A stretch of 64,000 bases of DNA from JAVVHE01 sp032249695 (lineage in GTDB: Bacteria; Pseudomonadota; Alphaproteobacteria; Sphingomonadales; Sphingomonadaceae). Made by a program: the position numbers and the translations under genes. Shown piece after piece: positions 43,534-51,645 of this stretch (position 1 is its first letter; every line of letters begins with the position of its first letter). The DNA is taken from NCBI GenBank assembly GCA_032249695.1, contig JAVVHE010000010.1:41486-105485 (forward strand). Direction: 5' to 3'. The notes beneath the pieces were generated by a model. That model ran no database searches. It was not told the DNA's origin and saw only the letters and a program-made list of their open reading frames with translations.

Positions 43534-44643
43534 ATGCAAGCCCGCCGGATCGGCCTTTTGTTGCTCGCTGCGCTGTTCGCCGCCATCGGCGCGCGCTCCG
43601 CCCGGGCGGAGCGCGTGAAGGACCTCGCAATCTTTGAAGGCTCGCGGTCGAACCAGCTGACCGGCTACGGCGTGGTCGTCGGTCTTGCCGGCACCGGCGA
43701 CGGCGACCTCGAATATGCGCTGCAGGCGGTGCGCTCGGCGGCCACGCGGCTCGGCGCGAACGTGCCCGCCAACCCGCGCCCGTCGCTCAAGAACGCCGCC
43801 GCCGTCCTCGTGACCGCCGATCTGCCGCCCTTTGCCAAGCCCGGACAGACGATCGACGTTACCGTCTCGGCGATTGGCAAGGCAAAGTCGCTCCGCGGCG
43901 GCACTCTCATTCTCACTCGGCTCGCGGGCGCCGATGGCCAGACCTACGCGCTCGCGCAGGGCAATCTCGCGGTGGGCGGCCTGGGGGTTGAGGGCCGCGA
44001 CGGATCGAAGGTCGTCATCAACGTTCCCTCGGCGGGGCGGATCCCCGATGGCGCCACGGTCGAGCGCGCTGCGCCAGCGACTCTCGGCAGCGCTGCCGCG
44101 ATCACGCTGCTCCTCCGCCGCGCCGACTTCACCGACGCCACGCGCATTGCCGCAGCCATCAACCGCTCGCTCGGCCGCCCCGCCGCGACAGCGCGCGACC
44201 CTTCCGCGGTCGATGTCGCAGCACCGTCCGATGCTGCGCAGCGCATGGACCTGATGGCGCGGCTCGAGGCGGTCGAGGTTTCGCCCGATGCGGCGGCGGC
44301 GCGAGTGGTCGTCAACGCGCGGACCGGCACCATCGTGATCAGCGGCGCCGTGCGCGTTGCGCCAGCAGCGGTCGCGCACGGCAGCCTGATCGTGCGGATC
44401 GACGAGAAGCCCGAGGTCAGCCAGCCCAACGCCCTGTCGGGGGGCCGCACCCAGACCGTCCAGCGCAGCACGGTCAGCGTCGAGCAGGAGCCGGCAAGAG
44501 CGTTCGTGTTCGCACCCGGCGTCGCGCTCACCGACATTGTCGCCGCCATCAACCGTGTCGGCGCAGCGCCCGCCGACCTCGTCGCCATTCTGGAAGCGCT
44601 GAAGCAGGCAGGGGCGCTCAAGGCCGAACTCGTCATCCTCTGA
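43534..44643 (+). CDS. flgI: Flagellar P-ring protein FlgI
   Basis: Periplasmic P-ring subunit, 369 residues, with a Sec signal peptide RRIGLLLLAALFAAIGARSA cleaved near residue 25 (ARA-ER). The mature part begins RVKDLAIFEGSRSNQLTGYG, then VVVGLAGTGDGD, all diagnostic; FVFAPGVALTDIVAAINRVG and ALKQAGALKAELVIL end the protein. It lies nine bases after flgH. The rod-binding flgJ gene that usually follows is absent. Confidence 0.96.
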   Translation: MQARRIGLLLLAALFAAIGARSARAERVKDLAIFEGSRSNQLTGYGVVVGLAGTGDGDLEYALQAVRSAATRLGANVPANPRPSLKNAAAVLVTADLPPFAKPGQTIDVTVSAIGKAKSLRGGTLILTRLAGADGQTYALAQGNLAVGGLGVEGRDGSKVVINVPSAGRIPDGATVERAAPATLGSAAAITLLLRRADFTDATRIAAAINRSLGRPAATARDPSAVDVAAPSDAAQRMDLMARLEAVEVSPDAAAARVVVNARTGTIVISGAVRVAPAAVAHGSLIVRIDEKPEVSQPNALSGGRTQTVQRSTVSVEQEPARAFVFAPGVALTDIVAAINRVGAAPADLVAILEALKQAGALKAELVIL

Positions 44644-45480
44644 CCCGCGCAGCCCCGTCGCATCGGTCACGGGCGAACCGCAGTAAAGACGTCCGGATGC
44701 CCGCTCCCTGCTGGCGCCGGCTCGGGCCGGGAAGCCCGCACCACCACACGGGAGCATGCCTCGCGGGGGCGATCTGCTCACCGCCAGCCGATCGGTATGC
44801 GGTCGCGCGCGAGCCGGAACCCGTCAGCATCGTCCAGCCACCGCAGGCCGGCTTGAACGAGCAAGCGGCCGGGGACCGCCTCATCCATCTGCCCCATCGT
44901 CGGGGAAGCTCAAGCAAGCTCCGACGAGGTTCGGGCTTCGGGCTTCAGAGCAAATTGCGGTCGACCAGGTCAGGCTCGCCGCGAGGAGGAGACCGGACAA
45001 AAGGCCGTCGGCTGGCTCGTCGTCAGCCCATTGCAGGCCGATAGCGGGTGTTTCGATAGGTTGACGCAGCCCTTGATGAGATTGTGCGACCGGCGGGCTC
45101 GTAGGCCGAGCCGGTCGGTCGCTCGCTCGTCCGATCAGCAGGCGGACCGCCTCGACGCCGCGTTCGGCGGGCAAGGCGCCGGGAGTGACGGCGCCGTACG
45201 CGCGAACGGCGAGCACGCGGTCACGCCGCCCAGCGGCTCAGCGACGCCGGCAAGTTCGTGCGCGTCGCCCGCGACGATCCCCTAGCGCGCGGGCGGCGGT
45301 GGCCGTCGATCGGCGCGCAGTGCTTGGTCACTCGATCGTCCCGGTCCGCTCCGACCGCGTGCTTAGGCGTCTCGTCCGTGCGCCCGCCGCCGAGGGAGCA
45401 GTCGGGCGACGGCTGCCCCGGCGCGAGGGTCGTGTCGACGACCCACGCGGGTAGGGGAGCGACACTCACACCAGCCTTTG
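44644..45480. other. Degenerate gene-free stretch after the flagellar block
   Basis: More than 800 bases with no frame that looks like a protein on either strand. Apparent frames are short, Arg/Ser-rich and mutually overlapping. I looked for flgJ, flgK or flgL remnants and saw none. The stretch runs directly into a dipeptidase fragment, so it may be the wreck of that gene and others. Confidence 0.6.
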
Positions 45481-45618
45481 GCGACCTCAACCGACGCGAG
45501 CGGCATCGCCGCGCTCACCCGGGCACTGATCGACGAGCGCTTCAGCGACGAGGAAATCTCAGCTGCGATGGGCGGGAACGTCGTGCGCGTGCTCAAAGCC
45601 ACGCTGCCACCGGGCTGA
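45481..45618 (+). pseudogene. 3' remnant of a membrane dipeptidase (peptidase M19) gene
   Basis: A 45-codon stretch ending in TGA at 45616 reads GIAALTRALIDERFSDEEI then MGGNVVRVLKATLPPG. This matches the C-terminal helices recalled for M19 renal-type dipeptidases (LTxALLARGYSDEDIxKIMGGNxLRVL). The upstream catalytic parts (the zinc HxD and the DHVGIGSDFDG-type strand) are not present in any frame, so only the tail survives. The recognition is by eye and short. Confidence 0.6.
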
Positions 45619-45768
45619 CGCAGCCGCCGCGACCGGCTAAGCGCGAGCAAGGATGGCGAGCCGCAGCGACTTCGAGGCCCGGACTGCACAGCGCGCGCGC
45701 GTCGCGAGGGCGGTCGGCGAGGGCTCAGTGGCCGTCGGCCGGCGGCACGGCTTTCTGGCGACGCTTTG

Positions 45769-46695
45769 ATGGATCGCATCGTGGGCCAGGCGCCCGTGCC
45801 GGAGCATCTCCGCGGCGGCGTGATCGCGCTCGGCAATTTCGATGGCTTCCACCGCGGCCATCAGGCCGTCGCCGCGCGTGCGCTTGAACTGGCGCGCGAG
45901 CGCGGCGTGCCAGCGCTCATCGGCACCTTCGATCCGCATCCGGCACGGCATTTCAAGCCCGATCTGACGCCGATGACGCTGACAACGCTGGCCCAGAAGC
46001 TCGAACTGTTCTCCGGATTCGGGTTCGAGGCAGCGGTCATCTGGAATTTTGATGACCATCTCGCCGACATGAGCGCCGCGAGCTTCACCGCCACCGAGCT
46101 CGCCAGCCGTCTGGGCGTCGGCGGCGTCGTCACCGGCTGGGACTTCGTGTTCGGGCGGGGACGGGGCGGCGATACGCAGGTGCTGCGCGAGCTGGGGCGC
46201 GCCCACGGCTTCACGGCCGAGACGGTGGCGCCCGTCGGCGGCGAGGAGCCGGTCAGTTCGACGAGCGTTCGCGCGGCGCTGCGCGAGGGGCGGCCCGAGG
46301 CGGCCGCTGCGCTGATGGGCCGCCCGTTCACCATCCGCGGCGAGGTCATCCACGGCAACAAGCTCGGCCGCACGCTGGGCTTCCCAACCGCCAATCTGCG
46401 GCTGGGCGGCTATGTCCGCCCAGCCTACGGCGTCTACGCGGTGCGCGTGACGCTCCCCGGCGGCGAAGTGCGCGGCGGCGTGGCGAATCTGGGCGTGCGG
46501 CCGATGTTCGTGCCGCCCGTTGAGCTGCTTGAAACCTTCGTGTTCGATTGGGCGGGCGACCTTTACGGCCGCGAAATCGACGTGGCGCTCATCGCCTATC
46601 TCCGGCCCGAATGGAAGCTCGACGGGCTCAGCGCGCTCGCCGCGCAGGTGGAGCGCGACAAGGCCGCGGCGCGCGCGGCGTTGGGCACGATTTAG
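45769..46695 (+). CDS. ribF: Bifunctional riboflavin kinase/FMN adenylyltransferase
   Basis: Makes FMN and FAD. The protein is 308 residues. The adenylyltransferase domain has ALGNFDGFHRGHQAV (the HxGH-type site), GTFDPHPARHF and SSTSVRAALREG; the kinase domain begins RPFTIRGEVIHGNKLGRTLG with FPTANLRL (the ATP/flavin loop). ATG 45769 is used; it overlaps the stop of a 38-codon frame in TGATG. No FMN riboswitch is apparent upstream. ribF–ileS–lspA is a common order. Confidence 0.96.
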   Translation: MDRIVGQAPVPEHLRGGVIALGNFDGFHRGHQAVAARALELARERGVPALIGTFDPHPARHFKPDLTPMTLTTLAQKLELFSGFGFEAAVIWNFDDHLADMSAASFTATELASRLGVGGVVTGWDFVFGRGRGGDTQVLRELGRAHGFTAETVAPVGGEEPVSSTSVRAALREGRPEAAAALMGRPFTIRGEVIHGNKLGRTLGFPTANLRLGGYVRPAYGVYAVRVTLPGGEVRGGVANLGVRPMFVPPVELLETFVFDWAGDLYGREIDVALIAYLRPEWKLDGLSALAAQVERDKAAARAALGTI

Positions 46696-46701
46696 CACGA
46701 T

Positions 46702-46805
46702 CGTCAGCCTGAACGCGTTTCAGGGTCCTGCGTCCGTCTGGCGGCACCGCGCCGTGCGGGCCCGGCGCCGGGGCAGCGGTGTGGTGAAACGCGTTCAGGC
46801 TGACG
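46702..46805. repeat. REPIN-like element: perfect 21-bp inverted repeat
   Basis: Bases 46702-46722 and 46785-46805 are exact reverse complements, containing the core CCTGAACGCGTTTC, separated by a 62-base GC-rich spacer. The element fills most of the 170-base gap between ribF and ileS. In translated form its arms read SLNAF on one strand and LKRVQAD on the other, peptides I recall as frequent junk readings in sphingomonad genomes, which suggests a dispersed repeat family. Only one copy is in this window. Confidence 0.75.
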
Positions 46806-46865
46806 GTTGGGCGTGCGACGGGAGTCGCGCTCGGCGGCGAACCGCCGTAAAGCGCCGCGACGCCC

Positions 46866-49688
46866 ATGACCGATGCTCCCGATTATCGCCACACCGTCTT
46901 CCTGCCGCGCACGGATTTCCCGATGAAGGCCGGCCTGCCGCAGGCCGAACCCAAGTGGCTCGCCAAGTGGGAGGCGGACGGGCTTTACGCCCGGCTGCGC
47001 GCCGCTCGCGCAGGGGCCGAGCCGTTTATCCTCCACGATGGCCCGCCCTACGCCAATGGCGAGATGCATATCGGCCACGCGCTCAATCACACGCTGAAGG
47101 ACGTGGTGTGCCGCACCCAGTCGCTGCTGGGGAAGGACGCGCCCTATGTTCCGGGCTGGGACTGCCATGGTCTGCCGATCGAATGGCGTGTCGAGGAAGA
47201 ATATCGCAAGGCGAAGAAATCGAAGGACCAGGTGCCAGCCGCCGAGTTCCGCGCCGAGTGCCGCGCCTACGCGCAGACGTGGGTCGACGTGCAGCGCGAG
47301 CAGCTGAAGCGGCTGGGCATCCAGGGCGACTGGGACCACCCGTATCTGACGATGGACTACGCAGCCGAGGCGACGATTGTCCGCGAACTGCTGCGCTTTG
47401 CCGAAACCGGGCAGATCTACCGCGGCGCCAAGCCGGTAATGTGGTCGGTCGTGGAAAAGACCGCGCTGGCCGAGGCCGAAGTCGAATATGAAGAGATCAC
47501 CTCGACGCAGATCGATGTGGCGTTCCAGATCGTCGCGGCGCCGAACGCGCCGGAGCTGGTCGGAGCCTATGCAGCTGTTTGGACGACGACGCCGTGGACG
47601 ATCCCGGTCAACCAGGCGATCGCATTCGGACCCGAGGTGGACTATCGGCTCTGCCGCAAGCGCGAGCCCGACGATGGGCGGCTCTACCTCGTAGGCGTCG
47701 ATCTGATCGGGGCGACGGGTGCGCGGATCGGCAACGAGCTGGTTCCGATGCGGGCCGTCGCCGGCTCAGCCCTCGCCGGTGCCGTCGCGCGCCACCCCAT
47801 GTCCTCACATGGGGGATTTTACGACAAACCCCGCCCATTCCTTCCCGGCGAATTCGTCACCACCGATCAGGGCACGGGGCTGGTCCACATGGCGCCCGAT
47901 CATGGCGAGGACGATTTCCTGCTGTGCAAGGCGCACGGGATCGAGCCCGTGTTCGCAGTGGAGCCCGACGGCCGCTACCGCGCCGACTGGCCGTGGCTGG
48001 CCGGCCAGGGATCGGTCATCAACCCCAAGTTCAACGCGCCCGATGGGCCGATCTGCACGGACCTGCGCGCGGCGGGCGCACTGCTCGCCGCGAAGGCGGA
48101 CTACAAGCACAGCTACCCGCATTCGTGGCGCAGCAAGGCCAAGCTCATCTACCGCGCCACGCCGCAGTGGTTCATCGCGATGGACCGGCCAATCGGCGCG
48201 GGCGCGACGCTGCGCGAAACGGCACTGTCGGCCATCGACACGACCCGCTTCGTCCCCGAACGCGGGCGCACCCGGCTGCGCTCGATGGTCGAAGGCCGCC
48301 CGGACTGGGTGATCTCCCGCCAGCGCGCGTGGGGCGTGCCGATCACGCTGTTCGTCCACCGCCCTACCGGCGACTATCTGCGCGATGAAGCGGTCAACGC
48401 GCGCATTGTCGAGGCGGTGCGCGCGCGCGGCGCGGACGCCTGGTGGGATACGCCGGCCGAGCAGCTGCTCGGCCCGGATTACGACGCGGCCGACTACGAG
48501 CGCGTCACCGACATTCTGGACGTGTGGTTCGACAGCGGCTCCACCCACGCCTTCGTGCTGGAAAGCGGGCGCTGGCCAAGCCTGCGCTGGCCCGCCGACC
48601 TCTATCTTGAGGGATCGGATCAGCATCGTGGCTGGTTCCAGTCCTCGCTGCTGGAAAGCTGCGGCACGCGCGGCCGCGCGCCATTCGACGCGGTGCTGAC
48701 GCACGGCTTTACGATGGACGCCAGCGGCCGCAAGATGAGCAAGTCGCTCGGCAACACGGTCAACCCGAATGACCTGATGAAGGAGTTCGGCGCGGACATC
48801 CTCCGGCTGTGGGCATTGTCGGTCGACTTCACCGAGGACCACCGCATCGGGAAGGAAATCCTGAACGGCGTCGCGGACCAATATCGGAAGCTGCGCAACA
48901 CCTTGCGTTATCTGCTCGGTGCGCTGGACGGCTGGAGCGTGGACGAGCGCGTCGCTTTCGCTCACATGCCCGAGCTGGAGCGCTGGGTGCTGCACCGCCT
49001 GGCCGAGCTCGACGCCGAGCTTCGCCACGCGGTCGGCGATTTCGACTTCACGGCCTACGTCACCGCGCTGAGCAACTTCGCGACGAACGATCTCAGCGCC
49101 TTCTACTTCGATATTCGCAAGGATTCGCTCTACTGCGACGCGCCCGAGTCGGCGAAGCGCCGCGCCTGCCGGACGGCGATGGACCTGCTGTTCCACGCGC
49201 TGGTGCGCTGGCTGGCCCCCGTGCTGGTGTTCACCAGCGAGGAGGCATGGGCCGCACGCATTCCCGAGGGTGGCAGCGTGCATCTGCTGACGTGGCCAGA
49301 GATCGATCCGGCTTGGAGCAATCCCGGCCTGGCCGACCGCTGGGAGGTGCTCCGAGAGTGCCGTACCGCGGTCACCGAGGCGATCGAACCGCTGCGCCGC
49401 GCCAAGACGATCGGCTCGTCGAACGAGGCGCGAGTCGTGCTGAGCGCACCGGGCCGCGTGCTCGACATCGTCGCCGGCGTGGACTTCGCCGAAATCGCGA
49501 TCGTGACCGAGGTGCGCGGGGTCGAGGACGCGGCCGGCCCGATCGCCCGCGCCGAGCAGACGGGCCACGCCAAATGCGCCCGCTGCTGGCGCCACCGCGA
49601 GGAGGTCGGCACACTGCCCGACCCGAACCTCTGCGAGCGCTGTTTCGAGGTGGTCGGGACGGGCGTGATCGAGAGGGCGGCAGCGTGA
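46866..49688 (+). CDS. ileS: Isoleucyl-tRNA synthetase
   Basis: Class I synthetase charging tRNA-Ile, 940 residues. HIGH is at residues 68-71 (GEMHIGHALNH), KMSKS at 623-627 (GRKMSKSLGNTVNPN); the editing domain lies between them (WTTTPWTIPVNQAIAF). The C-terminal zinc finger is CARCWRHREEVG and CERCFEVV. Length and signature are those of the bacterial type 1 enzyme. It is followed by a 350-base gap and lspA. Confidence 0.97.
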   Translation: MTDAPDYRHTVFLPRTDFPMKAGLPQAEPKWLAKWEADGLYARLRAARAGAEPFILHDGPPYANGEMHIGHALNHTLKDVVCRTQSLLGKDAPYVPGWDCHGLPIEWRVEEEYRKAKKSKDQVPAAEFRAECRAYAQTWVDVQREQLKRLGIQGDWDHPYLTMDYAAEATIVRELLRFAETGQIYRGAKPVMWSVVEKTALAEAEVEYEEITSTQIDVAFQIVAAPNAPELVGAYAAVWTTTPWTIPVNQAIAFGPEVDYRLCRKREPDDGRLYLVGVDLIGATGARIGNELVPMRAVAGSALAGAVARHPMSSHGGFYDKPRPFLPGEFVTTDQGTGLVHMAPDHGEDDFLLCKAHGIEPVFAVEPDGRYRADWPWLAGQGSVINPKFNAPDGPICTDLRAAGALLAAKADYKHSYPHSWRSKAKLIYRATPQWFIAMDRPIGAGATLRETALSAIDTTRFVPERGRTRLRSMVEGRPDWVISRQRAWGVPITLFVHRPTGDYLRDEAVNARIVEAVRARGADAWWDTPAEQLLGPDYDAADYERVTDILDVWFDSGSTHAFVLESGRWPSLRWPADLYLEGSDQHRGWFQSSLLESCGTRGRAPFDAVLTHGFTMDASGRKMSKSLGNTVNPNDLMKEFGADILRLWALSVDFTEDHRIGKEILNGVADQYRKLRNTLRYLLGALDGWSVDERVAFAHMPELERWVLHRLAELDAELRHAVGDFDFTAYVTALSNFATNDLSAFYFDIRKDSLYCDAPESAKRRACRTAMDLLFHALVRWLAPVLVFTSEEAWAARIPEGGSVHLLTWPEIDPAWSNPGLADRWEVLRECRTAVTEAIEPLRRAKTIGSSNEARVVLSAPGRVLDIVAGVDFAEIAIVTEVRGVEDAAGPIARAEQTGHAKCARCWRHREEVGTLPDPNLCERCFEVVGTGVIERAAA

Positions 49689-50040
49689 TGGCGGAGGCTG
49701 TTGATCGGGTGGCGAGCACTCGTTCCACCGCGCGCACGCGGATGTGCTTCGGGTGCGTCGACCGCACCGGGCCGGGGAGGGGCTCACGGGGCGTGCGTCC
49801 CAGACCGTCATCGATGCTGGGAGGCGGTCGTGGCGCCTGCGCCGCCGACGGCCAGGTTGCGACGCCGGCTCCTCGGTCACCGGGCTGCGGACCCCGGTCC
49901 CCCTTCCCGCGTCGTGGAGGATCGGTCCTTCCACGATGGTCTAGATGGGTCCCCGCCACCCACGGGGGAGGCGCATGCACAATCATTCGGCGTCAACCTG
50001 GGTTGTGTGTACGGGTCCCCGCCACCCGCAGGGGAGGCGC
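49689..50040. other. Intergenic region between ileS and lspA
   Basis: About 350 bases. An open frame from ATG 49688 (MAEAVDRVASTRS onward) is Arg/Gly/Ser-rich and not protein-like. The last 90 bases contain a direct repeat of a leader with ribosome-binding site and ATG (annotated separately). Confidence 0.55.
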
Positions 50041-50043
50041 ATG
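49947..50043 (+). repeat. Duplicated leader (ribosome-binding site plus ATG) before lspA
   Basis: Bases 49947-49977 and 50013-50043 are a 31-base direct repeat with two mismatches. Each copy has GGGTCCCCGCCACCC, a GGGGAGG Shine-Dalgarno and an ATG (49975 and 50041). The copies are 66 bases apart, so the upstream ATG is in frame with lspA and would add 22 residues. In each copy CCCC can pair with the GGGG of the Shine-Dalgarno, so the site could be partly masked. Confidence 0.8.
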
Positions 50044-50517
50044 AACCGCTACGCGTGGTTTGCGGGTCTTGTCCTCGCGGCGGATCAGCTCAGCAAATAC
50101 TGGGTGACGCACGTCATCAAGCTGTGGCGCGGGCCGCGCGATCTGGCGCCGTTCCTCAGCCTGACCTGGGTTGAAAACCGCGGCATCTCGATGGGCCTCC
50201 TCGATCTCGGCGACAGCGGGCGCTGGGTGCTCGTTGCGCTGACTGCTGCCATCGCGCTCGTCGTCGCGTGGTGGCTGGCGCGCGAGGAGAACGCTGCCGA
50301 CAGCCTCGCGCTCGCCGCGATCCTTGGCGGAGCGGTCGGCAACATCATCGACCGCGTGCGCCTCGGCTTCGTGGTCGATTTCGTCCATCTTCACGTGGGC
50401 GCAAGAAGCTTCTACGTATTCAACGTCGCCGACGCCGCGATCACGCTCGGCGTTGCAGCCCTGCTCGCGCGCGGCCTGATAAAGCGCGAACAGCCGACAC
50501 GGAGCCACGCCGAATGA
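50041..50517 (+). CDS. lspA: Signal peptidase II (prolipoprotein peptidase)
   Basis: Inner-membrane aspartic protease that cleaves lipoprotein signal peptides, 158 residues with four helices. The catalytic aspartates are D113 in GNIIDRVRLGFVVDFVHL and D131 in FNVADAAITLG; AADQLSKYWV is the N-terminal signature. ATG 50041 gives the canonical MNRYAWFAGLVLAADQLSK; ATG 49975 is an in-frame alternative created by the duplicated leader. The stop overlaps the next gene by four bases. Confidence 0.95.
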   Translation: MNRYAWFAGLVLAADQLSKYWVTHVIKLWRGPRDLAPFLSLTWVENRGISMGLLDLGDSGRWVLVALTAAIALVVAWWLAREENAADSLALAAILGGAVGNIIDRVRLGFVVDFVHLHVGARSFYVFNVADAAITLGVAALLARGLIKREQPTRSHAE

Positions 50518-50951
50518 CTGCCCGTAGCCTTCTGACCGTCACCGCGCTCGTCGCGCTCGCCGCGTGCGGCGGCCGCGAATCGAAGCTCATCGGCAAGCGC
50601 AACGCACCCGACGAGCTGCTCGCGGGCCGCCAGGCGCCGCTGGTGGTGCCGCCGGACTATAACATCGCGCCGCCCAAGCCCGGCGCGCCGCGCCCGCTCG
50701 CGCCCGACAGCCGGACCGAGGCGCTGCAAACGCTGTTCCCCGACGCCGCGCCCGAACCGCCCAAGTCGGCCGCCGAGACCGCGCTGCTGCAGGCCGCGGG
50801 CGCCGATCGCGCGGGCGAGCCGACCGCGCGATCGACGGTTGGTGATCCCGGCACCACGGTCGTCAACAAGGGCGCCTTCATCCGCGAGCTCGTCGGCGCG
50901 CCCGCAGGGGGCAATCGCCAGGTGGCAACGGTGACGACCGGCCCGGCCTAG
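50514..50951 (+). CDS. bamF: DUF3035 lipoprotein (BamF-like)
   Basis: A 145-residue lipoprotein with lipobox LVALAACGG (Cys near residue 19). The mature part shows the DUF3035 pattern: RNAPDELLAGRQAPLVVPPD followed by YNIAPPKPGAPRP. In Caulobacter BamF is an alphaproteobacterial subunit of the outer-membrane barrel assembly machine. ATGA overlap with lspA fits a shared transcript, and lspA processes this protein's signal. Its end overlaps the convergent MerR gene. Confidence 0.85.
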   Translation: MTARSLLTVTALVALAACGGRESKLIGKRNAPDELLAGRQAPLVVPPDYNIAPPKPGAPRPLAPDSRTEALQTLFPDAAPEPPKSAAETALLQAAGADRAGEPTARSTVGDPGTTVVNKGAFIRELVGAPAGGNRQVATVTTGPA

Positions 50952-51292
50952 GCGCGTGGGCGAGCCAGCGCGGCGCGCAGTTCGTCGCGCGCAGCCTCCA
51001 GCTCTGCGCGCCAGCCGGCGGGCTTGGACGCCATCCCCGCCGCTGCCAGCACGCCGGATGCACCGCGGCCGAACAAGCGGCGCACGCCGTCGATCGTTCG
51101 CCCCTCGTCGTGGAGCAGATGGCGGATCGCCTGCAGCAGGCGAATATCGTCGGGCCGGTAATAGCGCCGCCCGCCCGCGCGCTTGACGGGCTTTACCGCG
51201 GAAAACTGCTCTTCCCAAAAGCGCAGCACGTGCGGCGCCACGCCGACGGCCTCGGCAGCCTCCCCGATCGATCGGAAGGCGGGCTCGCTCAC
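50948..51292 (-). CDS. MerR-family transcriptional regulator
   Basis: A 114-residue regulator with an N-terminal winged helix (FRSIGEAAEAVGVAPHVLRF, then WEEQFSAVKPVKRAGGRRYY and RPDDIRLLQAIRHLL). The C-terminal effector part is short and has no metal-binding cysteines. Genes of this type regularly follow ihfA in alphaproteobacteria; the target is unknown. GTG 51292 overlaps the ihfA stop (GTGA). Confidence 0.92.
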   Translation of the reverse strand: MSEPAFRSIGEAAEAVGVAPHVLRFWEEQFSAVKPVKRAGGRRYYRPDDIRLLQAIRHLLHDEGRTIDGVRRLFGRGASGVLAAAGMASKPAGWRAELEAARDELRAALARPRA

Positions 51293-51591
51293 GATCCGCG
51301 GGCGATCCGCTCGCGCAGCTCCTGCGAAGCGCGGAAGGTCAACACACGGCGCGGCCGAATCGGCACGGCGTCGCCGGTGCGGGGATTGCGCCCCTGCCGC
51401 AACGCCTTGTCGCGCAACAGGAAGGTGCCGAATGCGCTGAGCTTCACATTCTCGCCGCGGCTCAGCGCGTCGCACATCTCCTGCAGCACCAACTCCACCA
51501 GCCGCGAGCATTCGGCACGCGACAAACCCATGGTTTCGTGAAGCTTTTCAGCCAGCTCCGAGCGGGTTACGCGACCGTTCACGCTTTCCAC
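51289..51591 (-). CDS. ihfA: Integration host factor subunit alpha
   Basis: A DNA-bending heterodimer subunit of 100 residues. The HU/IHF signature GRNPRTGDAVPIRPRRVLTF is present, and VTRSELAEKLHETMGLSRAE plus LSRGENVKLSAFGTF identify the alpha chain. The proline that intercalates DNA lies in RNPRTG. It is between fabH and the MerR gene in the usual alphaproteobacterial order. Confidence 0.95.
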   Translation of the reverse strand: MESVNGRVTRSELAEKLHETMGLSRAECSRLVELVLQEMCDALSRGENVKLSAFGTFLLRDKALRQGRNPRTGDAVPIRPRRVLTFRASQELRERIARGS

Positions 51592-51645
51592 AAACCCGCT
51601 CCGTGTTCAGCTCCGCGCATGTCGGCTAGCATAAAGCTGAACGGC

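Noticed and set aside
45700..45768. FMN riboswitch upstream of ribF
   Set aside because: The conserved RFN-element blocks are not found in the bases before ribF.
45653..45769. 38-codon frame ending in TGATG at the ribF start
   Set aside because: The coupling geometry is attractive for a leader peptide, but the composition is Arg/Ala-rich, no family is recognised and no regulatory codons are evident.
47805..49934. Long minus-strand open frame opposite ileS
   Set aside because: Antisense shadow; ileS has HIGH, KMSKS and the zinc finger in order.
49688..50044. Frame starting at the ileS stop (ATG 49688) and running to the lspA start
   Set aside because: Arg/Gly/Ser-rich low-complexity translation; no conserved motif and it covers the duplicated leader in a different frame.
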